In this document: piece by piece, positions 53,846-61,120 of the stretch
Numbering within the stretch: the stretch's first letter is position 1
Layout of the letters: every line of letters begins with the position of its first letter
Notes under the pieces: model-generated
Database searches by the model: none
Told to the model about the DNA's origin: nothing
The model's input: the letters and a program-made list of their open reading frames with translations, nothing else
Program-made: the position numbers and the translations under genes
Origin: an uncultured Alphaproteobacteria bacterium
GTDB taxonomy: Bacteria; Pseudomonadota; Alphaproteobacteria; Rs-D84
Assembly: GCA_944389535.1 (NCBI GenBank)
Contig: CALXMS010000002.1
Coordinates: 1 to 64,000 of the forward strand
Length of the DNA: 64,000 nucleotides
Direction: 5' to 3'

Positions 53846-54985
53846 TCATTTATTTCTACCGCTATATATCATTGCTTGTTGCAGTAAGAGATTTTTATCT
53901 ATATCTGCTAATGCAACTTCTAAAGCGTCTTTACCTTCATCGCATTTTATGTCAGGTTCATATCCATTAAGCTCAAAATTATCTTTAACCAGCACTCTGT
54001 AATTCAGCCCTATAAATACTTTTATCTGACTATTTTTTAGAAATGTGTTGCCCATATTTCCAAATGTTTCCATGCCTGCCGAATTGTCGCCGACAACTTT
54101 TACGCAAGGGTGATGAATCATACGCAGTAAAAACATTTCTGCACTGGAACCTGTAATCCTATCTGTTAAAATATAAATAGGTTTCATATATGCTTTATTT
54201 TTGTCTATTGAATAATTTTTACCTTCTCTAAAAAATATAAAATCTTCAGATTCTGGTAAGCCAGCCCAAAAGGCATTTGGCGAAGATTGTTGTTGTATTT
54301 TTTGCGCTTCTGGTGTGGCTCTGACATATAATTTACGAAAACTATCTATTTTTGTGCCACACAAATAATTTGCGAATTTGTCGGAATAAGTACTGTTACC
54401 ACCACTGTTTCCGCGTAAATCTATTATTAGTGCTTTAGATTTTGGTAATATCTCATTTATAAAAGCTTCGATAGTGTCATTAAATTCATCGGTTCTTACC
54501 ATTCTCTTAAATCCGATGATCGCGATATTATTTTTGAGCATTTTAAATGATATATCAGCATTTTGCGATATGTTTGCACCAACATTTTTGTGCTTTTTTC
54601 TTTTGGTTGTTATCGCTTTAACGCCATTGAAAGACATACTAATATGATTATCCGGTATGCAGCCAATAACAGACTTTATTGAATCAAAAAATTCTAGGGA
54701 AGTCGTATCGCACGCATTATTGTAAATGTCAATTAATTGCTTTAAAACTTTCCTTTTTATAAAAACGTTAAGAACCGGCCAACCAACATAAGCGCGAATA
54801 AGCAACCGTGCAAGAATAGAAACATCCTGTTTAACTTCTTCGGCAGTTAATTTTTTAGTAGGTTCTTGTTTAACCGATGTTGATACTGAAATATCGTCAA
54901 CAGATGAATTTTTTAATAAAATTTCTTCCATTTTAGAAATATTCAAAAAGAGACTAGTTATAGACATATTTATTTTACCTTTCAT
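53846..54985 (-). CDS. S41 family (C-terminal-processing-like) serine peptidase
   Basis: A protein of 379 residues. The S41 core is visible: ALIIDLRGNSGGN (185-197), then YILTDRITGSSAEMF with the nucleophile at S280 and E283, and a CVKVVGDNSAGMETFGN strand. No PDZ domain and no clear signal peptide. ATG 54967 has a better-spaced AAAGG and is an equally good start. Catalytic Lys is not obvious, so the peptidase activity is inferred. Confidence 0.68.
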   Translation of the reverse strand: MKGKINMSITSLFLNISKMEEILLKNSSVDDISVSTSVKQEPTKKLTAEEVKQDVSILARLLIRAYVGWPVLNVFIKRKVLKQLIDIYNNACDTTSLEFFDSIKSVIGCIPDNHISMSFNGVKAITTKRKKHKNVGANISQNADISFKMLKNNIAIIGFKRMVRTDEFNDTIEAFINEILPKSKALIIDLRGNSGGNSTYSDKFANYLCGTKIDSFRKLYVRATPEAQKIQQQSSPNAFWAGLPESEDFIFFREGKNYSIDKNKAYMKPIYILTDRITGSSAEMFLLRMIHHPCVKVVGDNSAGMETFGNMGNTFLKNSQIKVFIGLNYRVLVKDNFELNGYEPDIKCDEGKDALEVALADIDKNLLLQQAMIYSGRNK

Positions 54986-55013
54986 TATATGACAACGTTA
55001 AACTCAAAATCAA

Positions 55014-55604
55014 CTAATGCGCAAAGTTTTTCCCGTCCCAAATTAATTTTACATAGTCACAATTGTTGATTTTTGCGTCCCCCATACCTACCATATTTAA
55101 AATACCACGCATAACTACGCTGTGTGTGGAAATTGCTATTGCGTCATAAGGTGCGCTTTTAACGATTTCTGTAATCGCCTTTTGGGCTCGTGACCAACAT
55201 TCTGTGCGCGATTCTCCCCCGTCTGGTTTCCAGTTGTTGTCATTTAATTGTGCTGCCGGTAAGAACAATTCTAGTTGATTATAATCTGTTTGGTATTCAT
55301 CTGGATTGTCTGTGCCATGTACGATGTGCCCCTGTAGTTTTCCGTTGTTTCGTTCCATCAAGCGTTCGTCGAGGATAATTGGTGCGCCGATTTTATCCGC
55401 CAATATTTGTGCAGTTTGTTTTGCACGTGACAGGGGGGAAGAGTATATGATTTTTATTTGTTCTTTGGATATTTTGTTAGCCAGTTCGACAGCTTGTGCT
55501 TGACCAGTTTTATTTAATGGGATATCCAATTGCCCCATGACACGACGGGTCACATTATAATCTGTTTGTCCATGTCTGAAAATATAGATTGTTTTTGTGG
55601 CCAT
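55014..55604 (-). CDS. Histidine phosphatase family protein (phosphoglycerate-mutase-like)
   Basis: A protein of 196 residues. The RHG motif IFRHGQTDYN puts the nucleophile at H11, followed by SPLSRAKQTA and a C-terminal ISTHSVVMRG with the second histidine. Such enzymes remove phosphate from small metabolites or proteins; the substrate cannot be named (GpmB/CobC-like). It has no clear RBS and is 28 bp before the S41 gene. Confidence 0.82.
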   Translation of the reverse strand: MATKTIYIFRHGQTDYNVTRRVMGQLDIPLNKTGQAQAVELANKISKEQIKIIYSSPLSRAKQTAQILADKIGAPIILDERLMERNNGKLQGHIVHGTDNPDEYQTDYNQLELFLPAAQLNDNNWKPDGGESRTECWSRAQKAITEIVKSAPYDAIAISTHSVVMRGILNMVGMGDAKINNCDYVKLIWDGKNFAH

Positions 55605-55674
55605 GTTTATACAATATCATAGAGACGTTACAAAGTCAAAATATGTACTTAGGTGGTAAAAGTTTATATGGCAA

Positions 55675-56415
55675 TTACCTTTCTTTTTTAGACTGGGATT
55701 GAATTTCTTTATAGTCCGTCATCATTTTTGCGACAACACCAGTCAAGTTCGTTTTTATCGCTTCCGGTGTTATATATGCATTTGCAAATGATTTTTCAAA
55801 CATTGATTGAACAGGTTTATTAAATAACTCTAGCCCGATGATGTCGACAATACGTTCTTTTAAATCTTGTGGAACGTTGTATTTAGCAATAATTTGTTCT
55901 TCTATTAAAATGTGAACAAATTCGTGTAACATTGTCCGGCATATACCAAAGTCATTTCTTTTGGCGTTACTTACTCTCAATATTATTTTCGCATTTTTGC
56001 CTGTGCCGTATCCTGCGCCAAATCCATATGTACATAAGATTGTAAGTGTTTCTGGCATTGTTGTGTTCCAAGCGCCTAGCAAAGGTTTTATGCGTTTTTC
56101 TATTGTTTGCTGAAATATAGGAATAGCATTTTTTATATTTTCATCCTGTTTCGTTAAAAGCATTGGGTTATGTATTTCATGAATAAATACATCATGATAA
56201 TGCCGAATTTGTTCATCCGACAGTTCTGGAAACTGAAACATTTCATACATTCTAATATCGTTTGGTATGAAACCATTAGGGCTATAATTAAACTTTTTAA
56301 GTTTTAATTGGTAACGTTTATATGCTTGCAGTATGTATTGCCACGCTTCCTCAGCATTCATGTGCTTAAGTATTATTTGCATTTTTGCAGACCCTGTTAT
56401 TTTTTCAAAGATCAT
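55675..56415 (-). CDS. Zinc-metallopeptidase-like (HExxH) cargo protein
   Basis: A protein of 246 residues (ATG at 56382 is an alternative start). MLHEFVHILIEEQ gives an HExxH motif at H164, E165 and H168, and ERIVDIIGLELF at 187-198 supplies a possible third ligand, E187 or D191. No signal peptide. No named family is recognised. It may share a - strand transcript with the histidine phosphatase, S41 and GNAT genes. Confidence 0.55.
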   Translation of the reverse strand: MIFEKITGSAKMQIILKHMNAEEAWQYILQAYKRYQLKLKKFNYSPNGFIPNDIRMYEMFQFPELSDEQIRHYHDVFIHEIHNPMLLTKQDENIKNAIPIFQQTIEKRIKPLLGAWNTTMPETLTILCTYGFGAGYGTGKNAKIILRVSNAKRNDFGICRTMLHEFVHILIEEQIIAKYNVPQDLKERIVDIIGLELFNKPVQSMFEKSFANAYITPEAIKTNLTGVVAKMMTDYKEIQSQSKKER

Positions 56416-56487
56416 TATAGCATAAAAAGACGTTTTTTAGCGAAGAATTTTCAAGTTTAGTGGTTGTATTGTTTAGTTACTATCAGC

Positions 56488-56547
56488 TTGCTTGTTTTCA
56501 CCAACTATCGTGTCGAACTGTACCAGTTCAAATCTGGGGCGCAGACA
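56488..56547 (+). repeat. 60-bp direct repeat, copy A
   Basis: Starts TTGCTTGTTTTCACCAACTA and ends GGGGCGCAGACA; identical to 56660-56719. It includes CCAG-TTCAAAT-CTGG, which looks like a tRNA T-arm on the + strand. Confidence 0.9.
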
Positions 56548-56583
56548 GCAAAATAAAAAACGACCCGAAGGTCGTTATTTATT

Positions 56584-56603
56584 TTGGCAGCCCCAACCAG
56601 ATT
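56584..56603 (-). pseudogene. 3' fragment of tRNA-Glu
   Basis: On the - strand AATCTGGTTGGGGCTGCCA is identical to the last 19 bases of tRNA-Glu, followed by a hairpin terminator (56560-56575). The rest of the tRNA is missing. Confidence 0.85.
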
Positions 56604-56659
56604 GTTCGCTTTTCGCAACTATCGTTGTGGCTCACCACACGTAAGGTTCAAACTTCGCT

Positions 56660-56719
56660 TTGCTTGTTTTCACCAACTATCGTGTCGAACTGTACCAGTT
56701 CAAATCTGGGGCGCAGACA
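56660..56719 (+). repeat. 60-bp direct repeat, copy B
   Basis: Identical to 56488-56547, offset 172 bp. Both copies are followed by a hairpin terminator and then the tRNA-Glu end. Confidence 0.9.
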
Positions 56720-56720
56720 A

Positions 56721-56752
56721 AAAATAAAAACACCGCCCAAACGGACGGTGAA
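56721..56752 (-). terminator. Terminator of tRNA-Glu
   Basis: On the - strand CACCG and CGGTG enclose an imperfect stem, then TTTTTATTTT. Duplicated exactly at 51003. Confidence 0.8.
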
Positions 56753-56759
56753 TCAAGTT

Positions 56760-56835
56760 TGGCAGCCCCAACCAGATTCGAACTGGTGTTCTCGCCTTGA
56801 AAGGGCGGTGTCCTGGGCCTCTAGACGATGGGGCC
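56760..56835 (-). tRNA. tRNA-Glu (anticodon TTC)
   Basis: A molecule of 76 nt with encoded CCA: acceptor GGCCCCA pairs with TGGGGCT (first pair G-U), anticodon loop CTTTCAA gives TTC, T-arm is ACCAG-TTCGAAT-CTGGT. Position 27-43 is a C-A mismatch. It is the apparent target site of the island to its left. Confidence 0.95.
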
Positions 56836-56934
56836 AAAACTGCCGTATTCTTACTCGAAACGCCGCCAAATTATAACCGGCTTTCTTACCTTTGTCAAGG
56901 TTTTTATGCCGGTTATGTTTGGTTCTTTAACCTT

Positions 56935-57408
56935 TTATTTCGATGCAGTCGGTTCCGACGCAACCGCTGGTGCTTCTTCCGTAACAACCTCGGTTTCAAC
57001 AACTTCGGCTTGTTCTTCTACCGCGTCTACCTGCTGAAATACCATTTCTTTCCCTTCTGCATTCTTTAACGTCAATTGACCGTCTTTCAAATCATAAGAT
57101 TCAACTGTCGTCATAAATTGAAAATATTCCTGTTCGGTTTCCATCGCTTCAATCGGTCCCATCATCATCGTTGATGCAAATGGACTGAACTTTATGCTGG
57201 CACCTTCCGCTTCGTATGAACCGTTATAAAGATTTACTACCTGACCATTTACTCGCATTTCGTTCGCATCAAAGGATAGAGTGATATCAGTACCGTTTTC
57301 AGACGTAATAAAACTTTCACCTTTTAACATTTCTGGATTTGGAACCTTGTCACCACATGCCGCCAACGCCAAAACACCGGCAATAATCGAAAAAGATTTT
57401 AAGTTCAT
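56935..57408 (-). CDS. META/HslJ-domain lipoprotein
   Basis: A protein of 157 residues from ATG 57408 (AAGGGGAAA upstream). The lipobox LALAACGD gives the acylated cysteine at residue 18. The META-type fold is suggested by ITLSFDANEMRVNGQVVNLYNGSY-like strands, an MGPIEAMETEQEYFQFMTTVESY helix region (in pieces) and LTLKNAEGKEMVF. META proteins are heat-inducible or novobiocin-resistance lipoproteins of unclear mechanism. The Glu/Val/Ala-rich tail is unusual. Confidence 0.72.
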   Translation of the reverse strand: MNLKSFSIIAGVLALAACGDKVPNPEMLKGESFITSENGTDITLSFDANEMRVNGQVVNLYNGSYEAEGASIKFSPFASTMMMGPIEAMETEQEYFQFMTTVESYDLKDGQLTLKNAEGKEMVFQQVDAVEEQAEVVETEVVTEEAPAVASEPTASK

Positions 57409-57498
57409 GTTTTCCCCTTTTGTTTTTTGAGTTCGCTTATAAGTATACAAATGCGCTAAGATATAGCAACAGAATATTATTCCAAATTTATAGGAAAA

Positions 57499-57524
57499 TA
57501 AAAACGCGTCCCAATGTACGCGTT
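57499..57524 (-). terminator. Terminator of tRNA-Asp
   Basis: On the - strand AAACGCGT and ACGCGTTT form a stem around ACATTGGG with a following T run. Confidence 0.78.
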
Positions 57525-57532
57525 TAATTAAC

Positions 57533-57610
57533 TGGCGGGATTGACGGGGCTCGAACCCGCGACCTTCTGCGTGACAGGCAGACGCTCTAAACCAGCTGAG
57601 CTACAACCCC
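57533..57610 (-). tRNA. tRNA-Asp (anticodon GTC)
   Basis: A molecule of 78 nt with encoded CCA: acceptor GGGGTTG pairs with CAATCCC, anticodon loop CTGTCAC gives GTC, T-arm is GCGGG-TTCGAGC-CCCGT. Confidence 0.95.
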
Positions 57611-57675
57611 TTAAAGCAACGTCTATGTTATACTGTCGTCGGAATAAAAGCAAGCGATTTTTTTTTGAATTTTTA

Positions 57676-57697
57676 AACCCCGTATTTCTACGGGGTT
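57676..57697 (-). terminator. Terminator-like hairpin after gap
   Basis: AACCCCGTA and TACGGGGTT with a four-base loop; the T run on the - strand is weak. Confidence 0.6.
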
Positions 57698-57703
57698 ATT
57701 TTC

Positions 57704-58705
57704 TTATTTTATCAATTTTCCCATCGCAACTGCGGTATCACCCATGCGGTTAGAAAATCCCCATTCGTTATCGTACCAAGCCGTTACGTGTACTAATTTA
57801 TCTTCCAGTACCTTCGTTTGGGACGCGTCAAATATAGAACTGTGCGCATCTCCTTTAAAGTCTACAGATACTAACGGTTTATCGTTATAACCAAATGTCT
57901 TAGATTCTGCCGCCTTCATCGCTGCGTTAACTTCTTCAACTGTTGCAGATTTTTCTAAGTTTACAACAAGTTCAACAACTGATACGTCAGGCGTCGGTAC
58001 GCGAATTGCCATACCGTCTAGTTTCCCAGCTAGTTTCGGTAATACCAACCCAATTGCTTTTGCCGCACCTGTGCTGGTTGGAATCATTGATAAACCTGCT
58101 GCGCGCGCGCGACGGAAGTCTTTATGATTCTTGTCTAATAATTGCTGGTCACCGGTGTACGCGTGTACCGTCGTCATCCAACCAGAAATTATACCGAACG
58201 TATCATCAAGAACTTTTGCAACCGGAGCCAAACAATTAGTCGTGCATGATGCGTTAGATACTATCAAATCTTCTGGTGTTAATGTATCTTGGTTTACGCC
58301 GAATACAATCGTTTTATCGGCACCGGCACTTGGTGCGGAAACCAGCACGCGCTTTGCACCGCATTCTAGATGTACTTTTGCTTTTTCTGCGGCGGTAAAT
58401 ATACCCGTACATTCCATAACAATATCAATGTCTAAATCTTTCCAAGGTAATTTTGTCGGGTCTTTTTCCGCTATGCATTTAATCTTTTGATTGCCTACAA
58501 TTATATATTCGCCTTCCAGTTTTACCTCCATAGGTAATTTACCGTGCACGGAATCATATTGTAATAAATATGCGTTTTGTTCTGCTGGGGCTAAGTCATT
58601 TACGGCGACGAATTCAATATCATCGCGACCTGATACCAATGCCGCACGTAATACCAAACGACCGATACGACCGAAACCGTTTATAGCAACTCTTACTTTT
58701 GACAT
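57704..58705 (-). CDS. gap: Glyceraldehyde-3-phosphate dehydrogenase
   Basis: A protein of 333 residues. The NAD-binding motif INGFGRIGR starts at residue 8, N36-D37 favours NAD+ over NADP+, and the catalytic C154 lies in SNASCTTNCLAP. It converts glyceraldehyde-3-phosphate and phosphate to 1,3-bisphosphoglycerate in glycolysis. RBS AAGGAAA. No pgk follows, so the usual gap-pgk order is broken. Confidence 0.95.
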   Translation of the reverse strand: MSKVRVAINGFGRIGRLVLRAALVSGRDDIEFVAVNDLAPAEQNAYLLQYDSVHGKLPMEVKLEGEYIIVGNQKIKCIAEKDPTKLPWKDLDIDIVMECTGIFTAAEKAKVHLECGAKRVLVSAPSAGADKTIVFGVNQDTLTPEDLIVSNASCTTNCLAPVAKVLDDTFGIISGWMTTVHAYTGDQQLLDKNHKDFRRARAAGLSMIPTSTGAAKAIGLVLPKLAGKLDGMAIRVPTPDVSVVELVVNLEKSATVEEVNAAMKAAESKTFGYNDKPLVSVDFKGDAHSSIFDASQTKVLEDKLVHVTAWYDNEWGFSNRMGDTAVAMGKLIK

Positions 58706-58834
58706 AATTTTTTCCTTTCTTTATTTCTTATTGGACCAGGTTATTTTAGCACCATAAGAAAAATGTGCAATCTGATTTTTTTAACGGGGCTTATGCTTGA
58801 ATTATTCGAACATCCAATTTATAATCATCTGCAT

Positions 58835-59695
58835 ATGAAAGAAAAATTTGCCTCTTATATAGTTACTGGTCCAACCGCGTCTGGTAAGTCAGACTTTGCG
58901 CATAAATTAGCACTTGATATAAACGGCGTAATAATAAATTGTGACAGCGTACAAATTTATCGCGGCATCGAAAATATTTCAGCCAGTCCTTTCGCAGGGC
59001 GTGAGTTAGCTGGTGACATAGACGGCATACCGTACAGGTTGTTTTCTATATTGCCGCTGTCAGCGCAGATAAGTGTGGCAGATTATTTAACTATGGCGCG
59101 AAAAGAATACGAAAATGCTATTTCTGCTGGTTTAACGCCTATTTTTGTCGGGGGGACAGGGTATTATATTAATGCTATAATTAACGGTATATCCCCGATA
59201 CCAGAGGTGTCAGAAGAAAGTCGTCTAAGAGCAAGAGGTGCCGTTGCCCACGATATAATGGCGGCGCGTAAATTGTTGCCGAAAGATTTTAAAGCAACTG
59301 ATCCGCAGCGGGTGGCACGTGCGCTGGAAGTTTTTTTTGAAACAGGGCGACACTTAACAGATTGGCAGTCGTTACCGCGAACTGGGGCCATAACGCCGAC
59401 GCCGTATAAAATTTTAATTAATCCAGATATAAAGGAATTACATGATCGTATTGCTGCCCGCATACCTAAAATGATAGCAGGGGGGGCGTTGGATGAAGCA
59501 AATGCCATAATAGCAAGCGGTTGGGATGAAAAGCGCGCTATTGGTGCCGCACAATTATGCAATTTCGTTAGGGGTAAGATTTCTAGACAACAGTGCATAG
59601 AAGATTGGATTAACAAGACAAATCAATATGCAAAAAGACAGCGAACTTGGTTTAGAACCCAGTTCGCTGCAGATGAAGAAATAAAAACTTTATAG
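58835..59695 (+). CDS. miaA: tRNA dimethylallyltransferase
   Basis: A protein of 286 residues if ATG 58835 is used, which puts the P-loop GPTASGKS at residue 11 as in the family; in-frame ATGs at 58763 and 58793 are alternatives and none has a strong RBS. DSVQIYRG and the IFVGGTGYYINAI motif follow. MiaA adds a dimethylallyl group to A37 of tRNAs reading UNN codons. Convergent neighbour at 59703. Confidence 0.88.
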   Translation: MKEKFASYIVTGPTASGKSDFAHKLALDINGVIINCDSVQIYRGIENISASPFAGRELAGDIDGIPYRLFSILPLSAQISVADYLTMARKEYENAISAGLTPIFVGGTGYYINAIINGISPIPEVSEESRLRARGAVAHDIMAARKLLPKDFKATDPQRVARALEVFFETGRHLTDWQSLPRTGAITPTPYKILINPDIKELHDRIAARIPKMIAGGALDEANAIIASGWDEKRAIGAAQLCNFVRGKISRQQCIEDWINKTNQYAKRQRTWFRTQFAADEEIKTL

Positions 59696-59702
59696 TCAAG
59701 GG

Positions 59703-60236
59703 TTAGCGTATTTTGCTGTTAGTGCTTGCAACTAAGATTGCTTGTTTAACGCTTTTTTGCGCATTTTGAACTTGTTGTTTTTTATGCGAAGGACGTTTGT
59801 ATTGATTGCGGATAGCATTGTTTTGTTTTTCACGTTTATATGCTTGTCTTTCAATCATGTTTTTAATGTATTGAAATTCGTCATATAATTTTAACTTTAA
59901 AATTTCTTTGGCTTTTTTTCTGTTTTGCATTTCATCAGATCGCATTGTGTACACAGATAGATAGTCTGAAATAGAACGTATCAAAGATTTTAGAAAGTCT
60001 GGATTTGTGTAATTCGGGTTGCGAGAATCTAAAGTTATTATATAAACCCGTGTTTTTAGAATAATATATTCTTCAATTTCTTTGGAAAAAGGCACAGAAT
60101 AACGCCACTCGTTTTTTATGTCTTCATAGTTTGATAGCGTTGGACCGTATTTTTTTATGATTTTGTTTGATATATATTTTGTATAGTAAGAAAATGTGCG
60201 TTGCGTCGCTGTTTGTGGAATAGAAAATTTATTCAT
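59703..60236 (-). CDS. Basic hypothetical protein
   Basis: A protein of 177 residues, helical, with a Lys/Arg/Gln/Asn-rich C-terminal tail (about 135-177), no signal peptide and no recognised family. The basic tail would suit nucleic-acid binding, which is a guess. Monocistronic. Confidence 0.45.
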   Translation of the reverse strand: MNKFSIPQTATQRTFSYYTKYISNKIIKKYGPTLSNYEDIKNEWRYSVPFSKEIEEYIILKTRVYIITLDSRNPNYTNPDFLKSLIRSISDYLSVYTMRSDEMQNRKKAKEILKLKLYDEFQYIKNMIERQAYKREKQNNAIRNQYKRPSHKKQQVQNAQKSVKQAILVASTNSKIR

Positions 60237-60316
60237 TTTTTGGCTCTTTATTTAAAGTTTGACGGAAATAATATAGTTCCAAAAAATAGTTTTGTCAACA
60301 AATAAGATGGCTTAGC

Positions 60317-61051
60317 TTAACTTTTTTTAGATTCTGAATCAGATATTGATTTATAGTGTGACATTACCGCAATTTGTAGACCGGAATCACGGACTTTTTT
60401 TGAATAGGCGACAATATTATTGAATTCTGTTTCTAGCAGTCCCCAACCGGCATATTCCCAGTCTATAAGACCGGCTATTTTCATAGTTTTTTTATCAACT
60501 ATTATGTTATTGCACATATCATTATGGTTCCAACCGTCACCTTTAACGTTAGTGCGTAAGTCTTCTATTTCTGCCGGGCGAGAGTTATGAACTTTATATA
60601 TAAACTCCGCCAGTTGTTCACCCCAAGCCCAAGCGTGTTTTTCAATCGTTCGCTGAGAGAAGGTGTTTAAGTTTTTCCCGGGAATGAAGTCGTATTTATA
60701 AAATGTATATTTACCTGCTTTAACAATTTCAATTTTTGGTATTCGTAAAGGTGATATACTTTGAAAAGCATCTGTTATTCTTTTCTCGCGCGTAATTTTT
60801 TCTGCGGGCGTTGACGATTCAAAACGTTTTCTTATTTTAAAAACATATTTATTATCTACAATAAAACCTATGTTCCAACCACCTTTTATCATGCGAGTCC
60901 GGTGAAAATCAAGTTCTGGAAATTTTTTTCGTAATGCGTTGTATTTATTATGCCAATCAAATAATTGCTTAGTTCTTAATTTATTGCGAATTCTGCGATT
61001 AGGTATTAACCCACAGCCGAAATAACAAATTTCAAAAAATAATTTCCACAT
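60317..61051 (-). CDS. Aminoglycoside-phosphotransferase / choline-kinase-fold protein
   Basis: A protein of 244 residues. Kinase-like motifs: K72 in VFKIRK, HNDMCNN with catalytic D178 and N181 (Brenner's motif) and LIDWEYAG with metal-binding D197. The fold covers aminoglycoside kinases, choline kinases and sugar kinases such as lipopolysaccharide kinases. The N-terminal helix is hydrophobic (about 1-16), hinting at membrane attachment. The substrate is unknown; resistance is not implied. Confidence 0.68.
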   Translation of the reverse strand: MWKLFFEICYFGCGLIPNRRIRNKLRTKQLFDWHNKYNALRKKFPELDFHRTRMIKGGWNIGFIVDNKYVFKIRKRFESSTPAEKITREKRITDAFQSISPLRIPKIEIVKAGKYTFYKYDFIPGKNLNTFSQRTIEKHAWAWGEQLAEFIYKVHNSRPAEIEDLRTNVKGDGWNHNDMCNNIIVDKKTMKIAGLIDWEYAGWGLLETEFNNIVAYSKKVRDSGLQIAVMSHYKSISDSESKKS

Positions 61052-61120
61052 ATTTTATATCTTTATATAACGATTATAAATGGTATTGAAAAAAAAGAAA
61101 AAAACAAGTACTTTGTAAGT

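Larger units (their letters stand above)
56416..56759. other. Scrambled region between island and tRNA-Glu
   Basis: No gene is seen; the open frames are short and cross the tRNA. It holds a 60-bp direct repeat, a hairpin terminator, a 3' fragment of tRNA-Glu and the intact tRNA terminator. Inverted T-arm-like sequences (CCAGTTCAAATCTGG on the + strand) face the tRNA fragments on the - strand. Confidence 0.6.

Noticed and set aside
56460-56876. Open frame of 138 codons over the repeats and tRNA-Glu
   Set aside because: It crosses an intact tRNA and two copies of a non-coding repeat, so the repetition explains the frame.
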